Positions 28,726 through 37,460 of a stretch of 64,000 nt of DNA are shown one piece after another. The position numbers and the translations under genes were made by a program. Source of the DNA: Corallococcus caeni (GTDB lineage: Bacteria; Myxococcota; Myxococcia; Myxococcales; Myxococcaceae); assembly GCF_036245865.1 (NCBI RefSeq), contig NZ_BTTW01000005.1, forward strand, positions 124,001 to 188,000, in the 5' to 3' direction. The stretch's first letter is position 1. Each line of letters starts with the position of its first letter. Below the pieces are notes generated by a model. The model searched no databases. It saw nothing but the letters and a program-made list of their open reading frames with translations, and was not told the origin of the DNA.

Positions 28726-30186
28726 ATGGGCAAGCCCACGGGGTTCATGGAGTGGCAGCGCGTCCCCGCACCCAAGCGGGACAAGGCGGAGCGCCTGGAG
28801 GACTGGCGGGAGCTGCACCTGCCGCTGGCGCCGGACGAGGCGAAGCGGCAGGCGGGGCGCTGCATGGACTGCGGCATCCCCTTCTGCCACCAGGGCTGTC
28901 CGCTGGGGAACCTCATCCCGGACTTCAACGACGCGGTGTACCGGGGCCAGTGGCGGGAGGCGTACCAGGTGCTCAGCCGCACCAACACCTTCCCGGAGTT
29001 CACCGGGCGGCTGTGCCCCGCGCCGTGCGAGGCCGCGTGCGTGCTGGCCATCGACCGGGACGCCGTCACCATCGAGCAGATGGAGAAGGAGATTTCAGAG
29101 CGCGCCTTCGCGGAGGGCTGGGTGAAGGCAAGGCCTCCCGCGCGGCGCACGGGCAAGCGCGTGGCCGTGGTGGGCTCCGGCCCCGCGGGGCTCGCGGCGG
29201 CGGCGCAGCTCAACTCGGCCGGGCACAGCGTGACGGTGTATGAGAAGGACGCTCGCGCCGGAGGACTGCTGCGCTACGGCATCCCGGACTTCAAGCTGGA
29301 GAAGGCGGTGCTGGACCGCCGCATCGCGCTGATGGAGGCGGAGGGCATCGTCTTCCGCGTCGGCGAGGACGTGGCGGCGGCTCCGGGCTGGCGCGCGCTG
29401 CGCGAGCAGTATGACGGCGTGGTGTTGGCCCTGGGCGCGCGCAAGGCCCGCGAGCTGGACGTGCCGGGCCGCGAGCTATCCGGCGTGGTGCAGGCCATGG
29501 ACTACCTGGAGCACCAGAACCAGGTGGTGACGGCGGGAGCGCCACCGGACGCGCGCCTGGAGGCACAAGGCAAGCGCGTCATCATCCTGGGTGGCGGCGA
29601 CACGGGCTCGGACTGCCTGGGCACGGCGCTGCGCCAGGGCGCGACGAACGTGATGCAGGTGGAGCTCCTCCCCGCGCCGCCGCAGGTGCGCGCGAAGGAG
29701 AACCCGTGGCCGCGCTGGCCGCTGGTGTTCCGCACGTCCTCCAGCCAGGAGGAAGGTGGAGAGCGCGCCTTCGCGATGATGACGAAGCGGCTGGAGGGCG
29801 AGGACGGCCAGCTCAAGCGGCTGCACGCGGTGCGCGTGGAGGTGCAGCGCGAACCGGGCGGCGCGCCCAGGCTGGTGGAGGTGCCGGGCTCCGAGCAGGT
29901 GTTCGAGGTGGACCTGCTGGTGCTGGCCATGGGCTTCACCGGCCCGAAGACGGACCGGCTGGCGGAGGAGCTGGGCGTGACGCTGTCGCCGCGCGGCACG
30001 GTGCAGGTGGACGCGAAGTTCGCCACCTCCGCGCCGGGCGTGTACTGCGCGGGTGACGCCAGCCGGGGCGCGAGCCTCATCGTCTGGGCGCTCGCGGACG
30101 GCCGCGAGGCGGCGCGCGCACTGGACACCTGGCTGTCCGGCGCCGCCTCCGTGCTGCCCACGCGCGGCCAGGACTGCGCGTTCTAA
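28726..30186 (+). CDS. gltD: Glutamate synthase small subunit
   Basis: 486 aa flavoprotein that passes electrons from NADPH to GltB. The N-terminal region has the two Cys clusters for 4Fe-4S centres, RCMDCGIPFCHQGCPLGN and CPAPCEAACV. The FAD-binding Rossmann motif is VVGSGPAGLAAAAQL (about 144-158) with GGLLRYGIPDFKLEK; the NADPH-binding motif is ILGGGDTGSDCLGTA (about 287-301); the C-terminal FAD loop is GVYCAGDASRGASLIVWA. Co-translated with gltB (3-bp gap). It converges with the downstream lipoprotein gene, only 13 bp separating the stops, and no terminator hairpin was seen there. Confidence 0.97.
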   Translation: MGKPTGFMEWQRVPAPKRDKAERLEDWRELHLPLAPDEAKRQAGRCMDCGIPFCHQGCPLGNLIPDFNDAVYRGQWREAYQVLSRTNTFPEFTGRLCPAPCEAACVLAIDRDAVTIEQMEKEISERAFAEGWVKARPPARRTGKRVAVVGSGPAGLAAAAQLNSAGHSVTVYEKDARAGGLLRYGIPDFKLEKAVLDRRIALMEAEGIVFRVGEDVAAAPGWRALREQYDGVVLALGARKARELDVPGRELSGVVQAMDYLEHQNQVVTAGAPPDARLEAQGKRVIILGGGDTGSDCLGTALRQGATNVMQVELLPAPPQVRAKENPWPRWPLVFRTSSSQEEGGERAFAMMTKRLEGEDGQLKRLHAVRVEVQREPGGAPRLVEVPGSEQVFEVDLLVLAMGFTGPKTDRLAEELGVTLSPRGTVQVDAKFATSAPGVYCAGDASRGASLIVWALADGREAARALDTWLSGAASVLPTRGQDCAF

Positions 30187-30199
30187 GGGCCGCGCCCCG

Positions 30200-32407
30200 T
30201 CAGTGGACGCGGGCCGCGGGCGGCAGGAGGAAGTCGAGCCGCCGCTCCCGCAGCCGCGTCCTGAAGCCAGGGCGCATCTCCAGCAGCTGCTTCACCACCT
30301 CGACGTCGCGGATGGGGCCCACCGTGAGCGCCGGGGCCGGTGAGCCGGACGGCATGTCCAGGGGTACGCTCCCGGCGAGCGCCTCCATCCGGGACAGGTA
30401 GCCCGCGTCCAGGTCCATGAACCATCCGCACGTGGTGCAGCCGGCCAGCTCCTGGAGCCGCTGGTGCCGGCGCAGCAGGTCCGCGAAGGGCCACGACGTC
30501 ACCGCGGCCCCGAACTGGGCGTCCGGCACGACGAACATGAAGCCGCTGCCCCCGCCCGTCAGGAACTTCGACTGCCGGGCCGGGATGCCCGACGTGGGGC
30601 TGACGTGCGTGAAGGCGAGGTTGTTCACGCCGGAGAAGTCGTTGGTGCCCGTGTCCTTGAAGTGACAGCCATTGCAGGTGTTGGCGGAGAACTCCTTCCG
30701 CGCGCAGACCTCCGTGGCGTCGGTGGGGACCACGTTGAGCGCCTCCCAGTGCGTGGGCGGGGCCACCTGCGAGTTGGCGCCCAGGAAGGGCCTGCCATTG
30801 AGCGTGCGCGGCACGACGAAGTTCGCGGAGCACTGGGTGGGCACCGTCACCGGCTGCTCGACGCCGTTCTTCACGGTCGTGCGCACGAAGGCGTCCACGT
30901 CGGGGTCCGTCCGGAAGTCATGGGTCGCGTCATCGGGAGTCAGCGCCATCGTGTGGACGCGCAGACACCCGTTGGAGGGCTTGTCCTTGCCGGTGACGGG
31001 GTGCTGATCCACCAGCCGGAACTCCCGCAGCTCCCAGGGAAACCCCAGCGCGACCTCGTTGGTGCGAAGCTGGTTCAGCGCGTTCCCGTTGCCCTTGCCC
31101 GGAGCGCGGCCCCGCAGGACGACGCTCTCCGTCATCAAGGCCAGCCGCGCGCGGTAGGCCGGGTTGAAGGTGGCGTAGCTCCCCAGCCCGGCCCACTGCC
31201 GCGCCCAGCCGATGACCGCCGGGCACCCCTCGCCCGGCACGCCGTATTCGAAGATGAGGGTGAACGGCTTGAGGTTGCAGGTCGCCTCCGTGCCGCCGTT
31301 TCCCCAGGGCGAGGGGCGCGTCAGCCCGAAGAGGAAGCGCAGCTCACCCGGGTCCGACGGCCGGCCGGAGTCGTCCTCGGTGCCGGCCAGGTCGATGCGG
31401 TTGACGATGGACAGCAGCCGGAAGGGCGCGATGTCCAGGTCCAGCGGCTTGCTCAGCGTCACCTCCCAGCGGCCCGTGGAGGCGTTGAGCTGGAGGGACG
31501 AGGTCGCGCCGCTGGCGGTGGCCCAGGGGGCAATCACCTCGTCATACATCTTGCGGCGCGCGGGCACCGTGTCGCCGTTGGCCTGGAAGTCATTGAGCCA
31601 GAGCGACAGCCAGTTCAGCACGAAGGCCTCCGGGCGCGAGCCGGACCCCTGGGCCATCTCCCGCATGAGGTGCGCGAAGGTCCACACCCCGCCCTTCGTT
31701 CCCGCGCCGGTGCACGGGTCCCACGTGCGCGCGGGGTCGAGCACCACGGCCGGGTCGCGGATCATCAGCGTCCGCTCCCACTGGGCCTGGGTGGAGGCCG
31801 GTATCTGGGGGCAGCTCGTGAACGGCACCAGCGCGCCCTTCCCGAAGCCGTCGGCGTCCACGGGGAGCCCCTCGTAACGGGCAGCCGGGTGGCGGCCGTT
31901 GAACAGGACGGTCTCCCGGGTGGGCATCCCGTACTCGCCCGACGCCAGCCGGCGCTCGTTCTCGCCGCGGCGCTGCAGCTCCGAGTCCGGCAGCTGCGAG
32001 AAGAGGGTGAAGAACTCCGGGCCGGGGCTCGCGGGAATCGTGCCCAGCCGGGCCAGCGTGTCGGAGCGGAACAGGACCGTGGGACGGTCCGGGTCCCCCA
32101 CCACGCGCACCAGGCTGTCCGCCAGCATCCGGTTGGCCGGAGGCGGCAGCTTCACGTGCACCGCCGTCGTCTCCCCCAGCGACGTGGGCGTCTCCAGCTT
32201 CTGGGCGAAGATTTCGGCGACCGACAGGCCCGACACGAAGGGCAGCTCGCCGATGCTGGAGACGGTGCCTCCCGCGCCGGCCTCCGCGTCATCCTGGGTG
32301 TCCCGCACCGGCGGCGCCTGCGCGGGCGATGCCTCCTTCTCGCATCCGCTGACCGTCAGCACGGCTCCCAACAAGGCGATTCTCAATTCCTTGCACTTCC
32401 GCAACAT
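30200..32407 (-). CDS. Lipoprotein with CxxCH motif, function unknown
   Basis: 735 aa from MLRKCKELRIALLGAVLTVSGC (lipobox Cys22), preceded by GGGGGGAATGC, a good SD; the longer frame adds 76 residues with no signal. I do not recognise the family firmly. Features: a hydrolase-free mixed alpha/beta body with LLSIVNRIDLAG, FIFEYGVPGEGCP-like and LRTNEVAL segments, and near residue 590 a single heme-type CNGCH (FSANTCNGCHFKDTG) followed by a His-rich tail region. It resembles other large exported myxobacterial proteins with a lone CxxCH, and so recalls members of the operon at 12968-18605. Envelope location is inferred from the lipobox; no neighbour points to a role. Confidence 0.7.
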   Translation of the reverse strand: MLRKCKELRIALLGAVLTVSGCEKEASPAQAPPVRDTQDDAEAGAGGTVSSIGELPFVSGLSVAEIFAQKLETPTSLGETTAVHVKLPPPANRMLADSLVRVVGDPDRPTVLFRSDTLARLGTIPASPGPEFFTLFSQLPDSELQRRGENERRLASGEYGMPTRETVLFNGRHPAARYEGLPVDADGFGKGALVPFTSCPQIPASTQAQWERTLMIRDPAVVLDPARTWDPCTGAGTKGGVWTFAHLMREMAQGSGSRPEAFVLNWLSLWLNDFQANGDTVPARRKMYDEVIAPWATASGATSSLQLNASTGRWEVTLSKPLDLDIAPFRLLSIVNRIDLAGTEDDSGRPSDPGELRFLFGLTRPSPWGNGGTEATCNLKPFTLIFEYGVPGEGCPAVIGWARQWAGLGSYATFNPAYRARLALMTESVVLRGRAPGKGNGNALNQLRTNEVALGFPWELREFRLVDQHPVTGKDKPSNGCLRVHTMALTPDDATHDFRTDPDVDAFVRTTVKNGVEQPVTVPTQCSANFVVPRTLNGRPFLGANSQVAPPTHWEALNVVPTDATEVCARKEFSANTCNGCHFKDTGTNDFSGVNNLAFTHVSPTSGIPARQSKFLTGGGSGFMFVVPDAQFGAAVTSWPFADLLRRHQRLQELAGCTTCGWFMDLDAGYLSRMEALAGSVPLDMPSGSPAPALTVGPIRDVEVVKQLLEMRPGFRTRLRERRLDFLLPPAARVH

Positions 32408-32625
32408 GCATTCCCCCCGGCGAAGCCAGCCTTTTCCATCCATGGCAGGCATTGACTCAACGCCGCGGGCGCTCGGGCATGTCCAGACGTCCAATGCATG
32501 GCAGGCCGGAGTCGGGGCCCGGACAGGGAGCTGCCCGCGCGAATGATCAGCGGGGGCTGCGCCCATCCCCTTCCCGACAGGTTCCGGCCTCGCGGGGCCC
32601 GCACGCCTGGAGCCCCAAAGAACCC

Positions 32626-32657
32626 CGGGGCCCACCCGCGTGAAGCGAGGGGCCCCG
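32626..32657 (-). terminator. Probable rho-independent terminator of amt
   Basis: CGGGGCCC (32626-32633) pairs with GGGCCCCG (32650-32657), with extra CGC/GCG pairing inside. It lies 29 nt after the amt stop, and on the minus strand the hairpin is followed closely by TTCTTT. The rest of 32408-32686 shows no gene. Confidence 0.55.
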
Positions 32658-32686
32658 TGACCATCGGAGTGACCAGGAGGATTCTG

Positions 32687-34081
32687 CTACGCGGGCACGG
32701 GCTCCGAGGGGGCGGCGTGCTCCGGGGCGGTGGACGTGCTCGCGGCGGGCGCGGGCGGCGTGGGCACGGCGAGCGCCACGGTGGGGACCTCGCCCACCGT
32801 CTCTCCGTGCTGGCTCAGGTCCAGACCCTCTTCCTCCTGCGCGGGGGTGACGCGCAGCGGGACGATGCGGTCCACGAGCTTGTAGAGGAGGTACGAGCCC
32901 ACGAAGGAGAAGACGGACACGACGACCAGCGCCAGCAGGTGCATGAGGAAGGTGCGCGTGGGGCCGTAGAGGAGGCCCACGTCCTTGGCGAGCACGCCGG
33001 TGAGGAGCATGCCGACCATGCCGCCCAGGCCGTGGCAGGGGAACACGTCGAGCGTGTCATCCAGCGCGGTGCGGCTCTTGAAGTGCACGGCGGCGTTGCT
33101 GACGAAGCTGGCGACGAGGCCCACCAGGATGCTCTGCCCCACGGTGATGAAGCCCGCGGCGGGCGTGACGGCGACCAGGCCCACCACCGCGCCCACGCAG
33201 GCGCCCATGGCGCTGGGCTTGCGGCCGCGCAGCCAGTCAAAGGCGATCCACCCGAGCATCGCGGCGGCGGAGGCCGTGTTGGTGGTGGCGAAGGCCAGCG
33301 TGGCCAGCGACGAGGCGGACAGCGCGGAGCCCGCGTTGAAGCCGAACCACCCGAACCACAGCATGCCGGTGCCGAGCATCACGAAGGGCACGTTGGCGGG
33401 CGCGTGCGTGGCGTGCGTCAGGTGCACCTGGCGGCGGCCCAGGACGATGGCGCCCGCGAGCGCTGCGAGGCCTGCGGACATGTGCACCACGGTGCCGCCC
33501 GCGAAGTCGAGCACGCCCCACTGGCGCAGGAAGCCCTCCGGGTGCCACGTCCAGTGCGCGAGCGGCGCGTAGATGAAGACGCTGAAGAGCACCATGAAGA
33601 GCAGGTACGCCTTGAAGCGCACGCGCTCCGCGAACGCGCCGGTGATGAGCGCCGGGGTGATGATGGCGAACTTGAGCTGGAAGAGCGCGAAGAGGAGCAG
33701 CGGCACGGTGGGCGCCAGGTCCGGGTGCGTCTCACCGCCCACGCCGCTGAACATGAAGAAGGTGCGCGGGTCACCGATGAGGCCGTGGAAGCTGTCGCCG
33801 AAGCACAGGCTGAAGCCCACCACGACCCACAGCACGCTGATGACCGCCATGGCGATGAAGCTCTGCATCAGCGTGGAGACCACGTTCTTCAGCCGCACCA
33901 TGCCGCCGTAGAAGAACGACAGGCCGGGCGTCATCAGCAGCACCAGCGCCGTGGCGGTGAGCAGCCACGCGGTGTCCGCCGCGTTGATGGGGCCGCCCTG
34001 CTTCACCTGCGCCGCCGGGGCCACCAGGAGGCCCGCCACCGCCACGCCCACCAGCAGGACCATCGCCATCCACTTCTGCAT
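32687..34081 (-). CDS. amt: Ammonium transporter (Amt family)
   Basis: 464 aa polytopic inner-membrane channel for ammonium. Cleavable-looking first helix (MQKWMAMVLLVGVAVAGLL), then eleven helices. Family motifs: TPGLSFFYGGMVRLKNV, the signature DFAGGTVVHMSAGLAALAGA with pore His200, and GMLWFGWFGFNAGSA; the second pore His is in the PCHGLGGMVGML segment. The C-terminal cytoplasmic tail is long and Ala/Pro-rich (about 420-464), which is where PII proteins bind in relatives, but no glnK gene adjoins. SD GGAGAGGTG is 5 nt before the ATG. A strong promoter and palindrome lie just upstream (34114-34162). Works with GltBD in nitrogen assimilation. Confidence 0.95.
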   Translation of the reverse strand: MQKWMAMVLLVGVAVAGLLVAPAAQVKQGGPINAADTAWLLTATALVLLMTPGLSFFYGGMVRLKNVVSTLMQSFIAMAVISVLWVVVGFSLCFGDSFHGLIGDPRTFFMFSGVGGETHPDLAPTVPLLLFALFQLKFAIITPALITGAFAERVRFKAYLLFMVLFSVFIYAPLAHWTWHPEGFLRQWGVLDFAGGTVVHMSAGLAALAGAIVLGRRQVHLTHATHAPANVPFVMLGTGMLWFGWFGFNAGSALSASSLATLAFATTNTASAAAMLGWIAFDWLRGRKPSAMGACVGAVVGLVAVTPAAGFITVGQSILVGLVASFVSNAAVHFKSRTALDDTLDVFPCHGLGGMVGMLLTGVLAKDVGLLYGPTRTFLMHLLALVVVSVFSFVGSYLLYKLVDRIVPLRVTPAQEEEGLDLSQHGETVGEVPTVALAVPTPPAPAASTSTAPEHAAPSEPVPA

Positions 34082-34113
34082 CGCCGCACCTCTCCAGAGA
34101 ACTGACGCGATGC

Positions 34114-34142
34114 ATTGTAGGCCTGGACTGGCCTATTTTCAA
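34114..34142 (-). promoter_or_regulatory. Sigma70-like promoter of amt
   Basis: On the minus strand TTGAAA (34142-34137) and TACAAT (34119-34114) are separated by exactly 17 nt, each one mismatch from consensus. Transcription would start near 34107, giving a leader of about 26 nt that contains the Shine-Dalgarno. This AT-rich stretch stands out against the local base composition. Confidence 0.65.
34118..34135. promoter_or_regulatory. Palindrome in the amt promoter spacer (candidate operator)
   Basis: TAGGCC-tggact-GGCCTA, a perfect 6-bp inverted repeat, fills the space between the -10 and -35 boxes. A protein bound there would block RNA polymerase, so it is a candidate repressor site. Confidence 0.5.
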
Positions 34143-34162
34143 TCCGACATGAGCTATTTTCA
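34133..34162. repeat. Direct repeat CTATTTTCA, 21 bp apart
   Basis: CTATTTTCA occurs at 34133-34141 and 34154-34162. The 21-bp step is two helical turns, so both lie on one DNA face; the first overlaps the -35 box of amt and the second lies just upstream. This spacing is what a dimeric regulator would use. Confidence 0.45.
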
Positions 34163-34342
34163 GAAGAACTAAGCCTAAAAACATCACCCAGAAACCTAGA
34201 ACCTCAGCTCTGAGAGTCTGCCAGCAAACATCAAGCCGGGCGCCGGGCAGGCTCCCCGGGCATGACGCGTCGCACCCAAGCGGGCTCGTGGCGCCTGGCC
34301 TCCTTCACGTCCATGCCGTCCACCGCTCAACGGGTCCGGCCC

Positions 34343-34367
34343 AACTGGTCCGACAGTCGGACCGGTT
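34343..34367. repeat. Dispersed palindrome, copy 1 (GTCCGAC-a-GTCGGAC core)
   Basis: AACTGGTCCGAC, a single A, then GTCGGACCGGTT: a 12-bp inverted repeat with one mismatch that can be a G-U pair in RNA. It starts 24 nt past the stop of the S41 peptidase gene, so it could terminate that operon, but there is no U-tract and the same core recurs at 43094-43120. The remaining part of 34163-34390 contains no gene. Confidence 0.6.
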
Positions 34368-34390
34368 CACGCGCCCCCATGTCCGGGGGC

Positions 34391-36301
34391 TCAGGGTCGC
34401 GGAGACAGCCGGTACACGTGGCGGAGCAGGAACGGTTCACCGGGATGGCGTGTGAGCCGGCTGAGGGAGAGGACGGCGCCGCGCCGGCTCAACACCGTGC
34501 GCACCTCGACGGGTGTTCCGTTCTCGTGTCCCGAGCCCTCCGCCACCAGGGTCAGCTCACGGGTGTCGCTGCCTCCGCGACGCTCGAGGATGCGCATTCT
34601 TCCGGTGGCGTCCCCTTCCGCGCTTTCGAGCTCGGCGCCGCCCGCGCGGATCCGCAGGACCTGCGCCGCGCGGACCGTCTTGCCGGGACCATCATCGAAG
34701 GTGAAGTCGAGGCGGGCCTCCTCTCCCTCCCCCGTGACAGTGAGCAGCGTGGGGAGGACCACACGCCGGTCGCTTCCGAAGTCACGGTAGTCGAGCGTGC
34801 CGCTCCAGCTGCCTGCCAGTGCGAACGCAAGGGTGGGAACGGCGGGTGGCGCGGAGGCCTTCGCGACTTCTGCCACGCGGTCCCGTCCCGCCTCGAAGTC
34901 GAGGAGCGTGGGGATGACCGTCGCGTCCACCGGCACGCCACGGCCCGCGAGGAAGTGGTCCACGTTCGTCCGGTTCCAGGCGTTGGGAATGCGGATCCGC
35001 AGGCCGCTGTGGGGCAGCGTCAGGAGGAAGATGCGTCCGGCCGTGGGGCCCTCCGCGCTGCCCGCGCTCTCCTCCCCAACCAGCCGCGCTCCGCCCTTCT
35101 CCTTCAACAGCGCGACCGTCATCGTCACGCCCGAGGCATTCATGGGGCCGGTGAGGACCGTGACCCTTCCGGTGAAGCGGTCCGGCGACGGGGCCTGGAG
35201 CTGCCGTGCGGCTTCGTCCTGACGTGGCAGCCGCTCCCACGCTCCATCCTTCGTGCGGCGGAAGCCGTCGAGCGGCGGCTCGAAGAGCTCCTGGCGATTG
35301 CCCCAGCTCTCCAGGTGCTGGGGCAGGTCTCCGTAGCGGATGGCCTTGAGCAGCGCTGGCTTCAACCAGACGAAGGGCTCGGGGAGCAGGTAGCGCCCCA
35401 GCGCGACCGCCACGTCATCCGAACCGCCGCCGCTCTCCCGCAGGTCGAGGACGAGGTGTCCCACGCCGCGGGCCTTCAGCGTCTTGAAGAAGCCCCCGAG
35501 GAAGGCCTCGGGGTCCACGGGGTTGCGGTCGTTCACGAACGTGTCGATGCGCAGCGTGGCGGTCTTCCCGTCGAGCCTCCAGTGGATGGCCTTGTAGAAC
35601 TCGTCGCGGTAGGGACTGCCTGGCCAGGGCAGCGCGGTCCACCGGGTGAACGGGATGGGCTCCAGGGTGGCGTGCGACAGCCGCCGGTCCTCCGAGCGTT
35701 TCCAGTCGAGCTCCCAGCGCGTCGGGAAGCCATGGAAGGCGGGCCAGGCTTCGTTGAAGTCGTCTCCCATCAGGTCGCTGTCGGAGCCCAGCTTGGCGGC
35801 GATGGACTGATCCGCGCTCCCGTCGTAGGCGACGGTGCGGCCCAGGGTGCTCAACACCTGGGGCACGGGGACGCCGTTGAGGGTGACGAGCTCGGCACCG
35901 GGAGGTGGGGCGCCAGGCTGACCGTCGTTCGACACGACGATCATCCGTCCTTCGATGAGCTTGAAGCGCAGCGGCAGGTGCGTGGGCTGAACGCGGCGCC
36001 AGGCGTCCAGGGCTTCCGGGAGCTCCACCTGGGTGTGGTCGCAGTGGATGCCGGCCAGCAGCAGCGAGACCTCACGCCAGAGCACCAGGTCCGTGATGGT
36101 TCGTGACGCCGTCGCCTCCAGCCGTGCGAAGGCGGCGCGTGTCTCGGCCTTGCCGCGATAGCGGTGGAGGCCTGGATGGAGGGTCTCCAGCGCACGCCGG
36201 AGGAGCGCGACGTCGGCACGCGCCTTCGCCGCGTCCAGCGTGACGGAGGGAGGAGCGGGAACCGCGAGGAGCAGGGTCAGGGCCAGCGAGGGAAGCAGCA
36301 T
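34391..36301 (-). CDS. Secreted S41-family (tail-specific type) serine peptidase
   Basis: 636 aa. Short signal peptide MLLPSLALTLLLAVPAPP. Residues about 20-110 are a helical N-terminal domain (LRRALETLHPGLHRYRGK), 110-180 PDZ-like (GAELVTLNGVPVPQVL), and 250-450 the S41 catalytic core: LVLDLRESGGGSDDVAVALGRYLL, the nucleophile region TGPMNASGVTMTVALLKEKGG and GEESAGSAEG. The last 130 residues are a beta domain of unknown role (about 505-636). No Walker or membrane features. The ATG lies 11 nt after the stop of the AraC-type gene, so the two are probably one operon; no good SD was seen. Substrate unknown; periplasmic or secreted action is inferred from the signal. Confidence 0.85.
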   Translation of the reverse strand: MLLPSLALTLLLAVPAPPSVTLDAAKARADVALLRRALETLHPGLHRYRGKAETRAAFARLEATASRTITDLVLWREVSLLLAGIHCDHTQVELPEALDAWRRVQPTHLPLRFKLIEGRMIVVSNDGQPGAPPPGAELVTLNGVPVPQVLSTLGRTVAYDGSADQSIAAKLGSDSDLMGDDFNEAWPAFHGFPTRWELDWKRSEDRRLSHATLEPIPFTRWTALPWPGSPYRDEFYKAIHWRLDGKTATLRIDTFVNDRNPVDPEAFLGGFFKTLKARGVGHLVLDLRESGGGSDDVAVALGRYLLPEPFVWLKPALLKAIRYGDLPQHLESWGNRQELFEPPLDGFRRTKDGAWERLPRQDEAARQLQAPSPDRFTGRVTVLTGPMNASGVTMTVALLKEKGGARLVGEESAGSAEGPTAGRIFLLTLPHSGLRIRIPNAWNRTNVDHFLAGRGVPVDATVIPTLLDFEAGRDRVAEVAKASAPPAVPTLAFALAGSWSGTLDYRDFGSDRRVVLPTLLTVTGEGEEARLDFTFDDGPGKTVRAAQVLRIRAGGAELESAEGDATGRMRILERRGGSDTRELTLVAEGSGHENGTPVEVRTVLSRRGAVLSLSRLTRHPGEPFLLRHVYRLSPRP

Positions 36302-36312
36302 GACCGCAAGAG

Positions 36313-37458
36313 CTACGCCGGCACTTCCTCCTCCGTCGTCTCAAGTCCAGGACGGGTGCGGTTTTTCGTTTGTTGAGCCGTCCGCCACCCCGTGGGGCTG
36401 AGGCCGGTGTGTTCACGGAAGATGCGGTTGAAGCTGGCCTTGGAGGCGAAGCCCGCCTCCAGCGCCATCGTCAGCAGGGGCGTCGGGTCGCCGGAGGCCA
36501 GCCGCTCCTGCACCGCGGCCACGCGCATGGCATTGATGACGGCGTTGAAGTTGCGGCCCAGTCCCCGGTTGAAGGCCCGCGACGCGTAGCTCTCATTGGT
36601 GCCCAGGCGGCGGGCGACATCGGAGAGGGTCAGGCCGGGTTCGCGCCACCAGCCCGCGCCCTGGATGCGTGCTTCCCATCCGGAGGCCAGGGCGGCCCAG
36701 TCGCGGTCGGGCACCGGGGCGCCGTCGGTACGGAGTGTCCATTGGGGAAAGCGGTGGCCGGCATGGCGCCAGCCTTCCAGTCCCAACCAGAGGACGATGG
36801 CAGCGAAGAGCAGGTACTGGGGGAAGCGGTCGTAGTAGCTCAGGGGTGTCAGGAACCGGTCCACGAACGCGAAGCCCACGGTGACGGTCCAGCCCAGCTC
36901 CAGCGACACGAGCACGGTCGCGATCCACGGCTGGCGGTGCGCGTCCCGGTCGCTGACGTGCTCCACGAGCCAGTGTTGGTAGCGGCCATGGAAGCGGACC
37001 GTGGCCACCAGGTACGCCGCGAGCGAGAGCATGTTCGCGGTGGACTCCAGGGGAGCAATCCACGGCGCATGCACGGAGTCGTTCCAGCGCAGCTTCGCCG
37101 CGAGGGGCAGCGCGAAGGCGCACAGCGTGTAGCCGAGCATGACGCCCGCGGGAACGAAGTGCCGCCACGCGCGAGCGGGCAGCGTGGGTGTCACGAGGCG
37201 GCGGACGTAGAGGTAGAGCAGCGGCCCGGTCGCGAGGCCCAGGTCGAACGGCGCGAACGACAGCCAGGGATGAGCGTCATAGAAGCCCGCGAAGCCCAGC
37301 ACATACGGCATCAGCCGCAGCACGGAGACGCCGAGCAGCGCGGCGAGGATCCGGTTCGCCGGGCGATTCCCGGAAGCGGTCAGGAGCAGCACGCACACCA
37401 GCGAGCCAAAGCCCGCGGCCAGTCCCAGGGTGGTGCTCCACGGTCCGAATCGAATCAC
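36313..37458 (-). CDS. Membrane-anchored AraC-family transcriptional regulator
   Basis: 381 aa. GTG start with GGAGG 6 nt upstream (the SD overlaps the preceding gene's TAG), preferred over a longer frame that would run through that gene. N-terminal 230 residues hold about seven hydrophobic helices (LGLAAGFGSLVCVLLLTA, ILAALLGVSVLRLMPYVLGF, TGPLLYLYVRRL, MLGYTLCAFALPLAA and others); the C-terminal 100 residues are an AraC/XylS double helix-turn-helix (LTLSDVARRLGTNESYASRAFNRGLG; ALEAGFASKASFNRIFREHTGLSPTGWR). Such proteins sense at the membrane and bind DNA while anchored. Flanked on both sides by exported proteins (two lipoproteins before, S41 peptidase after), which may be its targets. Confidence 0.9.
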   Translation of the reverse strand: MIRFGPWSTTLGLAAGFGSLVCVLLLTASGNRPANRILAALLGVSVLRLMPYVLGFAGFYDAHPWLSFAPFDLGLATGPLLYLYVRRLVTPTLPARAWRHFVPAGVMLGYTLCAFALPLAAKLRWNDSVHAPWIAPLESTANMLSLAAYLVATVRFHGRYQHWLVEHVSDRDAHRQPWIATVLVSLELGWTVTVGFAFVDRFLTPLSYYDRFPQYLLFAAIVLWLGLEGWRHAGHRFPQWTLRTDGAPVPDRDWAALASGWEARIQGAGWWREPGLTLSDVARRLGTNESYASRAFNRGLGRNFNAVINAMRVAAVQERLASGDPTPLLTMALEAGFASKASFNRIFREHTGLSPTGWRTAQQTKNRTRPGLETTEEEVPA

Positions 37459-37460
37459 CG

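Noticed and set aside
32408-32686. Possible short gene between the CxxCH lipoprotein and amt
   Set aside because: Frames here are short, lack SD sequences and overlap the terminator hairpin.
34160-34260. Possible sigma54 promoter (TGGCA) upstream of amt
   Set aside because: On the minus strand a TGGCAG occurs, but 10 bp further there is GA rather than the required GC, so the -12 element is missing; the sigma70-like pair is much better.
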